Source: Crambe crambe
Lineage: Eukaryota > Porifera > Demospongiae > Poecilosclerida > Crambeidae
Direction: 5' to 3'
Length of the DNA: 64,000 nucleotides
Assembly (NCBI GenBank): GCA_963924555.1
Contig: OZ004595.1
Location: forward strand, 1,922,001 to 1,986,000
A program made the translations under genes and the position numbers. The notes under the pieces are model-generated. The model was not told where the DNA came from and did no database searches. It saw only the letters and a program-made list of their open reading frames with translations. Below are positions 12,777-23,700 of the stretch, one piece after another. Within the stretch, counting starts at the first letter, position 1; every line of letters begins with the position of its first letter.

Positions 12777-13761
12777 GTACTCACTCCCATTGGCATATGG
12801 AGGGAACTCCCACCCCCCCCCCCCCCCCCCCCCCCGAGGTAATTCTGGATGTAGTGGGGTAGTTCTAATTTCAGGACTTAAGGGAGGTGGTGGAATGCCA
12901 GACTTTCCCTCTCTCTTTCTGTCCTTCAGTATTGGCAGTCAGGGTACATGTGTGCAATGGGGGTGCTGGTCTTCATCAGCTTCTTTGCACAAGCCCATAA
13001 GGACTTCCTATCCCAGCACTGGTACTTCCGACGACTCGCTCTCTACGCTGCCCTCATCTTTGCCAGCATGGTTCCCGTCGTCCACTGGATTATGCTAAGT
13101 GGTGGCTTTCAGGAACCATTTGTACAGGTGGGTTATAGACCAGTTCAAGAAATTAATTTTTAAAGCTGTTTATTGAGCCAACTGGGCCTCATATTTATAG
13201 TGGAACTTCCATGAATAAAGGACAATCCACTCTACCCCCAAAAGAGGACAACCTCTCTACAAAGACAAAAGGCTGGGCCGGTCCCAAGTGAATGTATCAG
13301 GACTGTATCAATTTCACTTCTTTCTTGTTTTGTTTTTAGCTCTTCATACCAAAGATAGCAATAATGTACATGGTGACTATGATCGGTGGTTTCTTCTATG
13401 TTAGTCTTTTCCCCGAGAAGATGTGTCCAGGTATGCAGAAAACATTATGATGACCTTTACCTTATTTAAAGGCATGTGGTATATAGTGGGACCCACTTCC
13501 CACCTACCCGGGTTCTTTGACTTTTCCAATACATGGTAGTTTCCGTTTGCCTATAATAAAAAATGGTTCTTGTTGCTCTTTCACACTCCAGGAAAAGTGA
13601 ATTTGATTGGTTCGAGTCACCAGTGGTGGCATCTCATGGTCTTGGCCTCATTCACCTACGCCCACCACATGGGTGTGACCGTCTTCCTCTACTGGGACAC
13701 TCACTCTTGTCCTGCCGTGAAACTAGAACCATTTAATTCTCAGCTACAGTCAATACAGTGA
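10810..13761 (+). CDS. PAQR3: PAQR3-like progestin/adipoQ receptor family protein (RKTG)
   Basis: Six exons: 10810-11027, 11207-11369, 11479-11631, 12930-13127, 13340-13430 and 13592-13761, giving 330 residues (human PAQR3 is 311). PAQR proteins are seven-helix membrane proteins; PAQR3 sits in the Golgi and in vertebrates traps Raf kinase. Family marks are YITEGYRVHLTPKMC, FIFSNETVNIWSHLIG, the helix after SLDLAGVSVGLCGCY, VPVVHWIML and the terminal His motif GSSHQWWHLMV. ATG 10810 is preferred; an in-frame extension to 10792 begins with TTG. Exon 2 starts so that CVKS|AFIFSNET reads through as in vertebrates. Intron 3 carries a broken unrelated exon (12116-12486). The gene is convergent with TERF. 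Confidence 0.93.
11378..11430. repeat. (CT)n microsatellite
   Basis: Fifty-odd bp of CT starting a few bases after the PAQR3 exon 2 donor. Confidence 0.95.
11808..11844. repeat. Poly(C)-poly(A) tract
   Basis: About 24 C followed directly by 13 A, in PAQR3 intron 3. Confidence 0.95.
12116..12486 (-). pseudogene. Frameshifted extracellular Cys-rich domain fragment
   Basis: Within PAQR3 intron 3, on the opposite strand, a frame reads PREHIWTFSAGL, CPC, PPSFTGGNYFCDD, LWDGTDC and CCTF, then stops. One frame over, the sequence continues with WF, FPTSDDIEVRIC and a terminal LYVQ before a stop at 12116-12118. The order HIWTF - CPC - YFCD - LWDG.C - CC.F - WF - DDIE.R.C - YVQ matches a recurrent, to my knowledge unnamed, secreted domain I remember from sponge and cnidarian predicted proteins. 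The frame change near 12249-12262 (between CCTF and WF) marks this copy as broken unless there is a sequencing error. No flanking exons were seen. Confidence 0.6.
12741..12778. repeat. (GT)n(GA)n microsatellite
   Basis: Compound dinucleotide repeat in PAQR3 intron 3. Confidence 0.9.
12813..12835. repeat. Poly(C) tract
   Basis: About 23 consecutive C in PAQR3 intron 3, about 95 bp before exon 4. Confidence 0.95.
13196..13290. repeat. Dispersed 'gaggttgtcc' repeat fragment
   Basis: Contains gtggaacttcc, aaaagaggacaacctctctac and ggtccca. Related strings occur at about 30040-30105, 38010-38150, 40925-41105, 46940-47090 and 62890-63015, in both orientations. Probably remnants of one short non-autonomous transposon family. 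Confidence 0.5.
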
Positions 13762-14489
13762 CCTGATTATTCACCAACAATATTTATTTTGGCAGTGTTG
13801 CAATAACGGCAATCACATGATAACACAATATTATTTTTTTATAACATCGTCAGGGTACCATCACTTGATAACAATAATTTTTATAACATTGTCAGGGTAC
13901 CATCATGGACTAAATTCATCATTGATATTTTGACGATATTTTTAGAACAAAATTAATTGAAGCAATAATTATATCCAAATTTGTGCTATTTGTAGTCCAA
14001 CCATAATAATATGTTTCAGCAAAGGCTAAATTTAAATCACAGCATAATATAGCACTGACTTCAAACACCTGCTATATGTTTCAACACCTGCTATATGTAT
14101 ATACACACTTCTTTCTAGTGTCAGACCAACAGAAAAATGGCCAACCAACTGCAGTTTTGCTTAGAAATTTGTCCTGTGTCAGACTGTTAAAATTGTCCCT
14201 GTAATCAGACTATCAGCAATGTGATACTTTTTTTAATTTTCTTAGTCAAATTATCCCTACATAGCCTTATTCCCAGGCCTATTTTCTAATCCTACACTGA
14301 ATTTTAGTCCTAGTAATCTTATAGCCTCATACCCAGGCCCTATTTTTTATATCTACAAAAACAAAAAAATTGGGCCTGGGTACGAGGCTTAGAAATCTTA
14401 GAGCTACTGAAATGAAGATTGAAATATGCCTATACTGTTTGTCTCTACATATGTCAGCATCTTTACAAAAAAACAACAATAAACAGAGT
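13762..14489. other. Convergent 3' region of PAQR3 and TERF
   Basis: No gene seen. AT-rich, with small direct repeats (aacaatatt, gtcagggtaccatca twice at 13850-13905). An imperfect hairpin at 14323-14389 has arms agcctcatacccaggccc and gggcctgggtacgaggct. This must hold both 3' UTRs. Confidence 0.6.
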
Positions 14490-17400
14490 TCAATCATTAG
14501 TGTGTGCATAGCGTCCCCTTAAGTTTCTTGCCTTGTCTTTCAAGCTCACACTGTTCCGACTCGGATGAAAGGGGTAAGATTTGAGGATGGCCACCCAGCT
14601 TCCCCATCCAAATCTTTTGATTCCCGCTTCAAGGAATTCCGTCTCCTGCGTCGAAAACATGACTTTTCTCTTTGGAGATGGCCTATAATTGGGTGCTGGG
14701 GCTCGTGGAGCAAAGTGCTCCCTTGGTTTCAGTGGAAGTTGAGGGAGTCGATCTGTGGAGATAATGATAGGGTGTCATTTTTTGTTGTAACAATCCTTTA
14801 CCAATGCATCAGAAGGCATACAAATTGGTAAAGGGTTGTCAGCACAGCAGTATGTCCCACCTGACCTGGTATGTTAGAAGGTGGAGTCATACACGCTGAT
14901 TCATCAAAGTTGTCATATATTGCAGCAAGATTCACATCTGGAGTCCTGCAAGAGAGAGAAGAATCATTACTTGTTACTCTGTTCCCAATGGCCAATAGCC
15001 TATCTTGGGGCGAGCATAGTCAATGATCTTTATTACAACAGGGTTTCACTTACAATTTTTTCTTACGGCTGGGAGTGACTTTTGAAGAAGAGATGGTTTC
15101 TACTTCCTTCGGAGAAGCATAACCACTGGTTCCTTCCTTTGTTTCCTTCATCCTCGGACTGGTCCCCACCTTTGTTACTGTCTCCCTTGGAGAAGCATGA
15201 GCACTCGTCCCCACCTTCCTCACAGAGAGAGCATTGTTGATCCCTGTGTCTCCCTCCTCACTCTCACTGGGGACATAGTCATCATCGACCACGGAAATCT
15301 CTAAGTCACTCTCACTGGACTCTTCAACTGCTACAGACATAGCACTTTCCGATCTGGTCTTCTTATTGTTAGAGGCAATTGTATCACTGGAAAAAAACTC
15401 ATCATCACTGGATAACCTGAGTGTTAAAGGCTTATATCTGGTTGCTGTGCGTGTGATATTGCTGGAGATTTTTGGATTGACAGAAGAAAGTCTTTCGTCC
15501 TCCTCACTACCACTCGATTTCTTCTGAAGTGCAGATGATTTAAGTACAGCAACTCTTCTTGAGCCAGCCTTTTTATATGCCATGGTATCACTGCATGATG
15601 TACCATCTTCACTGCTACCACTAGCTGCTTTAGACCTAGTCGTCCTTGGCTTAATTTTCTCTGAGACTTTGCCAGACACTCGATTTTCATCACTCAATTC
15701 TAGCATTCTTGAGCCAGCCTCTTTATGTGCCATAGTGCCACTGTTGCTATCTCCGCCACTTGACTTACTCTTTCCCTCAACTTTCTTCGACAAATGCTCA
15801 TCTTCACTCAATTCTAGTTTTCTTGCTCTCCTGGGGCTAGGGCCGACCTTCTTTTCATTGCCGGAAGAGTTTTCTTTTTCACTCCTGCTAGAAGGTCCAG
15901 TTTTTGCTGACCTGGCACGTTTGGACTTAATAACCGTTGATGACACAGCTTCCATTTCTGCTTGACTTTTTGATCCTTCACTTTCGCCACTCGATTCTAG
16001 CTTTCTTGCTCTCCTGGGGCTAGGACCGACCTTCTTTATATCAATTTCATTGCTGGAAGAGTTTTCTTTTGCACTCCTGCTAGAAGGTCCAATTTTTGCT
16101 GACCTGGCACGTTTGGACCTAACGACCACACTTGACGACACAGCTTCCATTTCTGCTCCACTTGACTTTGATCCTCCACTTTCGTCACTCGATTCTAGCA
16201 TTCTTGCTCTCCGGGGGCTAGGACCGACTTTCTTTATACCAATTTCATTGCTGGATGAGTTTTCTTTTTCACGCCGTCTAATTTTTGCTGATCTGGCACC
16301 TTTGGACCTAGTACCCACACTTGGTGACTCAGCTTCTTCACAGCTACTTGATTTAATACTTCTTGATCCTCCACTTTCGTTACTTGATTCTAGCAATCTT
16401 GCTCTCCTGGGGCTAGCCTTCTTCTCTACTGTTACGACATCAATCTCATTGCTTGACGAGTTTTCCTTCTCACTCCCACTACTAGAGAGGCCAATTTTTG
16501 CCGACCTGGCACCTTTGGACATAGAAGCTTCTGTTTCCATCTCACTGCCACTCAATTTAGCATTTTTCAACTTATTATGTGCAGAAATAGCAGACTCACT
16601 CAATGACGATAATTTAATTATCATGCTTTTAAAGTCTGTAGTCATCTTCTTGGACTTTCGCACACCAACAGTGCTACTGGAATCTTTCGGTTCTTTCACC
16701 ATCTTGGTTCTTGGCTGTTCAAATGCCTCATTCGATAGGCCATCCCAGGATACTGTTTTCTTTGTGTGGTCAGAACTGCTTAAAGGCCACTGAGAAGCAG
16801 CAGTGGTGGCATAGGTGGCGGCGACGGCAGTGGTGGTGATGGTAGTGGCAGCAGTGCCGGTGGCGGCGGTGGCAGCGGTGGTGGTGGTGGTGGTGGTGGC
16901 AATGGCATACTTACGGTTACCACAAAGTCTAGTGCTGCGTCTTGCTACTGTATAAGACTTCTTCTTATAGCTGCGTTTTTTCACTTCTGGTTTAACATAC
17001 TTCTCCCTAGCAGCCTTACTGACCTTTGGGTCTTCCCTATGTACAGGGGAGGGGAGAGAGAGAGTCTGGATCAACACATACCCTCATACATACCCTCAAT
17101 GTGGACTCAAAAATGGACAACATTGTGTACTTTTATTCTATAACTCACTGGATTAATTTCCTACACTTAGGGCATGGAATATTATAATAATCTGCCATGA
17201 TTCATTCAATTCAACGTTGTTAACGTTATTCAACGCTCTACTGAGCATGCACACAGTCACACAGTTGTAATTTCCATGGCAACTGATTGACTTCTACATA
17301 CAGCATAGCAAGCGATGAGCTTATCCAAGTGCTTTGTGGCAGCTGCGCCTAGCCACTTAAATAGTCAACATGGAGCTAACCACAATAACTTATGAGCTTA

Positions 17401-17829
17401 TCTAAGTGCTTTGTGGCAGCTGCGCCTAGCCACTTAAATAGTTAACGTGGAGCTAACCACAATAACTTATTCATGAGTTGTCCAATTTGAGGCTGTTCTT
17501 GAATTTATTGCAGTCACTTTTGCATTTTACATTTGGACAACCAATTGCAATTCACTGTACAGATGCTTATATTTGTGGAACCTGGTTATAGTGGTCACCT
17601 AGGTAACTCAGGTTGAAATTTACCCAATTATGATAGAGTATTACATAGTAAAATGAGGACACTTCTACCCATTGCTTTAATAGTCTCCAGTCTCCCTTAG
17701 CTGTACTTTCAAACAGGGTGCTTATAAGCATGAGAAATTGCGAATATAATTCAATTAATGAAATAGACCCAGCCCACTTTCTTTGAAGTTCTATATCCAA
17801 ACAGGGTGGCCCGCCCTGCATTTAGTATA

Positions 17830-17865
<36 letters not shown>

Positions 17866-20765
17866 ACACTACCCTGAAACTCTAATCAGCCACTTGAGAA
17901 GTACCACAGTACAGACAGTATGTATGAATGTACCAACCATAAATCTCCCACTGGGTGAGCTTCACGACAAAAGTCGATAGGGATCATCTCAAACATTTCA
18001 GGTGGTCCTTGATTTCTTACGAAAAGGGTCACCAATTTTCGGACTTTCTGGCAAAACTTCTCACGTGAGTGCTGGTTGAAAAATAGCTTGATGTACAGCT
18101 TCATCTCTTCTTCCATTAGATGATGCGATGTTCTCTTGCCGCCTGCGATGTATTTCAGAATGTCTTTCAGCTGAGAAGACAATTCCTATGGATATTGAAG
18201 ATAATAAAGTACACTTACATAAGGTGTTATCATCATCTCTCCCCTCCCACTCCCTCACTGACAATACTCATACTAATTATAGAAATTGTCAATCAGTGCC
18301 CATTAAAATCATCTGCTGTAGTCTTCTGGTCTAGCATACTTTGTCGTGATCCAGCATTGGTGATTGATCATAAAATGCATTCCAGTACCTCTGAGCCAAC
18401 TCAATATTGTCATTCTTGACGTAGGACAGAACAATCTGAAGGAGAGAGAGAGAGAGAGAGAGATGTATTAACGATTCAGTGAGAGAGTCTCTGAGGGTAC
18501 GTACCTGACACTGAGCCTCAGAGAAGAGCCTATCCACTTGATCAAGGTATGATTTCACTTCAAGAGAGCATTGCCTGCAGTGAGCACATCATTGCTCAAT
18601 TGAAATTATCAAGTCCCAATTCAAATAAGTAAGTAATAAGCTACACAGTAGCTATGGAGAACACCTGACACTAACACTTGTACAATATTGCATACTTTTT
18701 CAATAAGATGAGCGTCTGGTGGAAGTCGTGGACGATATTAATGTCCTCCTCATCATCTTCACTGGACTCAAACCGCTGGGCCAACAATAGGAGATTCAGG
18801 ATCCTGACAAATACCACACTGTCACCAGGCTCTTCACACTCACTACAATACTCTAAAAGGAAAAGTGATACTATTATCATAGATGTCAGGAGTGGTCTTC
18901 AAAAACAATTTGTAACAAGTTAGTCTTTTAAAAGACTAGGAATGCCTCGGCACTTCAATGCAATCTTTTTTAAACATTCTAAATAATAATCACTGAGCAA
19001 CATGGCTTATTATATTGTAGTAGGCAAGGTTAGTATTTACACAGCTAGTATTCTTGCTGTTTAATGCTTTCAAACTGCCGTTTTGAATGGTTATTTTCAC
19101 GCATAGCTTATGTGTACTGGATTCTTTCATTGTTTGGAAGCCTCAGTCCTAGTTCCGAGATTCTCCTTCACCATGGCTCTCTCTTTGGCACTTCAAACGA
19201 TCACTAGTTCGTCTCTTTGGCACTTCAAACAATCACTAGTTCGTCTCTTTGGCACTTCAAACGATCACTAGTTCGTCTCTTTGGCACTTCAAACGATCAC
19301 TAGTTCGTCTCTTTGGCACTTCAAACGATCACTAGTTCGTCTCTTTGGCACTTCAAACGATCACTAGTTCGTGTACACTGCAATCTCTGTTGTTTTTAAT
19401 AGTTCACTGCTCCTTTTAGTCAGTTCTCTGGATGTCATTAAATGGGCTTGATTTGTTGGCCAAAGAAGCATCAGCACTCCCTTCGCGATGTAGAATTACC
19501 GGCATAGTGATTGCGAGCCTGAGCCTAAGTCTGTCTGTTTGTCCTTAGTACTGTAAAGCTACAGTCTAGCTAGAGATTAATGCACGTGCTCGATACGCAT
19601 CATCGCGCGTGTGCGTTAAACGTACCATTATGCATGCATGCATAGTCGCCTCCAGCACTGCGCCTTGGCACTTCGGTGCCGAGGCAAAAATGAGCCTGGG
19701 TTGTCAACAACAATGCCAGTAACCACACTCACCAGCTCCGCCCCAGTTGTGGTTTGACAGCCTTTGAAGCTATTTTGAAGCAGCATGTGAGCTGTACACT
19801 CAGCAGCACGAGTGAAGCAGCATGCAGTAAGTCAAGGCTAGAGCATGTAGCAGCACTTGTGGCTGTGCAGAATCTATGCTGAGCTAAAGCTCCCATAAGC
19901 ATTTGCTGATGTCATGACCACAGCAGCAAAAGCTAAATGTGGCAGTGTATGCACATGTGAGAATTTCATAACCAGAACTATTATGACACAGCTAGTATAT
20001 GCTCCCTCCATTAGATCCCTTGCAGTAGGTGTGGCATGAGCAGGGCTTATCATGGAAGCGGCCATGTTGGTGTACAGCATGTCTATGAGTACGAAGTACA
20101 CTGAAACTGCTAAAGGCATGTTTTCTCCGGTGCAAACGCAGACTAGCTTTGCTGAACTAGCAATAAAAACCTTTGAAAATAGATAAACTACCGAGCAGCA
20201 GCAGGAGTCTGAAGTGCAAATTAATACCTATACCTTGTTCGCTGTGCACGATAATATGTGGATATGTTAAGAAATTTACAGAAATGCTGAGTCAACTGCA
20301 AGGGGTCGAACTACTCCATCACCCACTGTTATGGCATCTCAATCTGCTTGAGGGGGTGGGCCCTAATCTAACCACGCCCAGCTGCTGATCTGGCACGATT
20401 CAAATTTGTGGGGAACCCTTACCTAACCACCAGCTACATATATCTAGCTATAGCTGCTTACCTGCAAGGATTTTCACAAAAAAGGGGGCTTGACTAAGAG
20501 GGGCGGCCTTCTCTTGCTTGAGGTACTTGAGGATGAGAAACCAACTTAAACTTTTGATATTTTCGTGCTTCATGTCCGCTGTGAAGCTCGAAGGAGCTTG
20601 CCGTATAGACGAAGCTTGCTGTATAGACGAAACTTGCTGTATAGACGAAGCTTGCTGTATAGACGAAGCTTGCTGTATAGACGAAGCTTGCTGTATAGAT
20701 GAAGCTTGCTGTATAGACGAAGCTTGCTGTATAGACAACTCGGTCTGACTCTCAGAAGTTGACAT
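14490..20765 (-). CDS. TERF: Telomeric repeat-binding factor (TRF1/TRF2 homologue): TRFH + telobox Myb
   Basis: Exons: 20462-20765 (ATG 20765), 18696-18852, 18505-18574, 18340-18435, 18021-18185, unresolved linker, 15054-17036, 14866-14945, 14490-14752. The N-terminus has about eight SSIQQA repeats. A helical block follows, from SWFLILKYLKQ through VRILNLLLLAQRF and VLSYVKNDNIELAQRYW to MKLYIKLFF. It matches the TRFH dimerisation domain (compare human VIICIKNKEFEKA). The 15054-17036 exon encodes about 660 Ser/Lys/Arg-rich residues with ~55-residue tandem repeats and Thr/Ala runs. The last exon has the telobox Myb: FLEAGIKRFGWGSW, ILKSYPF and SLKDKARNL. TRF proteins bind duplex telomere repeats and anchor shelterin. 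Phase demands extra coding of length 3n+2 between 18021 and 17036. This is either a small exon or a longer exon ending near 17900. Confidence 0.88.
15054..17036 (-). repeat. Coding tandem repeats in the TERF linker
   Basis: Within this exon four to five units of about 165 bp each encode R-S-K-x-A-R-S-A-K, KENSSSNEI and GPSPRRARxLES. A (GCC/ACC)-type triplet tract at about 16797-16905 encodes Thr/Ala runs. The repeats create long antisense open frames (for example 16050-16793 on +) that are not genes. Confidence 0.8.
17316..17469. repeat. 77-bp tandem duplication
   Basis: Two nearly identical copies starting tgagcttatc(c/t)aagtgct, in the TERF intron before the large exon. Confidence 0.9.
17740..17864 (-). 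repeat. Dispersed repeat copy C ending in a 34-nt poly(G)
   Basis: Reverse-oriented copy of the 1388-1482 family (atagacccagcccactttct to tttagtatac). It is followed directly at 17831-17864 by 34 G, equivalent to the C-run that precedes the core in copies A and B. Confidence 0.7.
18853..20461 (-). other. TERF intron 1
   Basis: A 1.6-kb intron with no recognised gene. It contains a 32-bp minisatellite at 19180-19372 and GC-richer unique sequence around 19560-19690 with a tgcatgcatgcat palindrome. Confidence 0.6.
19180..19372. repeat. 32-bp minisatellite, 6 copies
   Basis: Six almost identical head-to-tail units beginning tctctttggcacttcaaacg. Units are contiguous with no spacers, so it is not a CRISPR array. 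Confidence 0.95.
20590..20740 (-). repeat. Coding 18-bp minisatellite in TERF exon 1
   Basis: About eight 18-bp units (read on + as gctgtatagacgaagctt) encode SSIQQA, with one SSIQQV and one SSIRQA variant. The 18-bp period keeps the frame, so copy number could vary without breaking the protein. Confidence 0.9.
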
Positions 20766-20781
20766 TTCTTCTCGCTCGTTC

Positions 20782-23700
20782 CAGTCGTTACGCAACCTTA
20801 AATTTTTAATTTTTTATGACGTCATATTTGACTTGCCACGTGGGCAATTTTTTGTTGAAGAAGTGGTAGGTAGTTCTAGCCTCTCTACTCTCCTTGAGAG
20901 CATTTTTCAGTGGCCACGCTTGAAGTACCTATGCAGGAAAGCTGTAAAAACAAGCTATGTGTTTGTGGAGTGTAGATAGCTGAGCACTCTGTTTTTAATT
21001 GGGAACTTCTGTTCGATGGATCAAAGAGCTGTACTTGGGTCTCGTTGGAAAGCGCGCTCTAGGACAACATTGGAAAGCGTGCACAATTCAATAACCGGGT
21101 ATGTTAAAGATAATTATTTTAGCAGTAGATATGTCATTTTGAAGTAGATGTATAGGTGTCGAAAAATATAATCCACGAGATTTCAGAATGATAATATGTA
21201 CAGCTACAATAAATCCATGTCTTCTATAATGTCATCCTCACTTTCAATTTCAAAGTCATTAAGTTCATCTTGAAAAACGAAGTCCATAATATCATCAACA
21301 TCATGATCTCTCTCTATCTCCTCTTCAATTGACAGGTCCCTGATGGCAGATTCACTATTGTGGATGTCATTCATGGATGTGGTGTTGCAGCAGTTTGTGC
21401 ATTCGCATCCAGCTGAGCAAGAGTTTGCCTTCTTTCTACAGCTGCAGCGATTGGTCGTACATCCGGTCGCACACCTGCAACCTCTTATTAAACTCTCAAG
21501 TCTATTCCTGATGGTCTTGATGTTTTCATCAGTGTCCCACACTATAGCGAGTGAGTTGTTCTTTATGGACCATCCGTAATATGATAGTGACTCAAGTGTC
21601 ATTTCATTAAGGTGTGCTTGTCCCCACAGGTGTAGAACCCAGCAGGATCTCTTCCAGTGGAACTTTAGTGCTTCATTGGAGGCCATCATCTCATTTTCAA
21701 ACTTTGTTCTGAACCAGATGGTGTTCCTGATGTCATCAAGCCATTTATGATGCTGTTCTTCTTCAGACAAGCCCAGGTTATTGAATGTAGAGTAGTGGGT
21801 GGCAGGACATTGTGTAATAAAACCAGAAGAATGCTTTTTGAAATACACTGTACCCACTAGTCGTAGGAATGCCAAATAGCCTGACTTCCAGTTTAAGGGT
21901 AGGGTTTCAAACCCTAAGGTTCCTGAAGCAGTACTTCCAGTAATGAAGGTAGCGTACTGAAAAAAGTACCGTAGAAAAGTGGCTTTACCTATCCCACTGA
22001 AAAAGGACACATAATCACAGCCAGTACACACAAACAGCGTCTGAAGAACACGGGGTAACTCTGATGGTGTGAGCTTGCCTAGATCTGGATCAGCTTTTAA
22101 GGCCATGATCAGATTTTTTAGGTGAAGTAGTCTTAACTCTCTGGCACTATAAAGGCTGATTTGTGCAATTATGTCCTTTGTTTTGGAACATTGGAGGCCA
22201 ATTCCAATCATGTAGACATCAGTGTCTGGTGTGATCAGAAGTATCCTGTGGTATCTCGTCATACATGCATGTAACCATAGCCTGGTGTCAGCTTCTTCTG
22301 CATTGCATGTGTAGGTGGGGTCTGGCTGTGGTATGTTTTCTTCAGTCACAAACCATGCTTCATCACTGAATGTGCCTGCCACATACAAGGACTGATTGGC
22401 TGTAAGGAAGGTACTAGAATGATGAAGAAAGTAGTGTCCAAGGAACTTTACTAGGTTTCGTTTGCATGTCCGGCAATTAAGAATGTTTTCCCTCCATTTC
22501 CTGGGGACTATTTCTGCATCCTTGGTCATGTTCATGCACACATGATTGGTCGAAATTGTGGATAGTGCATCTCTTCTATGTTGCTCAAAATATTTTGGTG
22601 TATTTTGTAACCTTCCAGGGTTGTCAAAAATGACATGAACCTCCAGGCTGCCTTTGCAGAACTGTGGAAAAATAAATCTTCTCAGTAGAAAGGAACCATA
22701 ATCAGCAAGTGTCTTGTGGTGGCTGAGAGGGTACGTATTTATTAAAAACATACCCTCCAGCAAAGAGCACTGAGGTTTCCAGCCTGAAGGCAAATGATGG
22801 GTGATTATTGGTGGGGAGCACTTTTTATATCTGGTTTCCAGGGATTTTGTGAAGTAACTCTTTTTCCCACTGAGTGGATTTCCTTCATTATCACTAAGTG
22901 ACAGTGGATATTGCACGAGCTGTTCAACTGGCCTGTCTATTTGTTGGCCAGTTTTTTGAGAGAAGAGGAGCTTTCTTTTGATTGCTGTTAGCACTAATTT
23001 TTGATCCCTTTCCAGTTGTGATACCTTTCTTTTATTGGATTTTCTTGTTGTGAAGGTTTCCAGTGCTCTCCTTCTATTAGGTGCTTCAGTGCTTGGTGTT
23101 TGTAGAGTGAAATAGGAAATTCTGAGTTGGTATTCTTCTTCACCAATTTTTCGAAAGTTTAGGAGATGGTGGTACTTTGAATCTTGTGCTTTCTCTCCTG
23201 TAAATGGGTTGATCAATCCTCTGTTTTCATTGGCCTCTAGGAAGGAAATATCAGAGAGGGCACAAATCTGTGACTTTATATTAGATTCAATTTTAGTATC
23301 CACATTTTTGGTTGAGTACACTGATTCTACTTCACTGGTATTTTTTTCTTTTTCAGGAAAGAGCTCCTTATAGAGGTGTTCAAATGCAATGGTTCTGTAT
23401 ACGAGGTAAGATGCAGTTCTGTTGATGTAATCTTCAGATGGTTTTACCACTGCCTGTTTGCATTGCCTATTAATTAACATTTCGTGGGCCTCGTCAATCC
23501 CAACAGAGTGCCATTCCCTCCCACTGATGTTGGCTACAAAGGCTCCTTGGGTAAACATAAGCAGCACTTCTTCTGGTAAATTCAGTAGATCATGGGTGTG
23601 ATTTGAAATCACCTTTTGGTAGGTGGGGTGATCAAATGCCGTGAATAGAGGAGCCATGGTCTTCATGCTGTTCATCCTCAAAGCCCAGTTGCCACTACGT

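Noticed and set aside
14323..14389. Rho-independent terminator-like hairpin
   Set aside because: Terminators of that kind are bacterial; here it is more likely a small palindromic repeat in 3' UTR sequence.
15582..16793. Long + strand open frames (127 and 247 codons)
   Set aside because: They are antisense to the repetitive Ser-rich TERF exon; the Leu/Ser/Asp composition mirrors it and no domain is visible.
19180..19372. Regular repeats resembling a CRISPR array
   Set aside because: The 32-bp units are directly contiguous with no unique spacers, and the DNA is clearly eukaryotic.
20766..20795. Upstream extension of TERF to 20795
   Set aside because: The start codon would be TTG and lies inside the transposon's terminal repeat.
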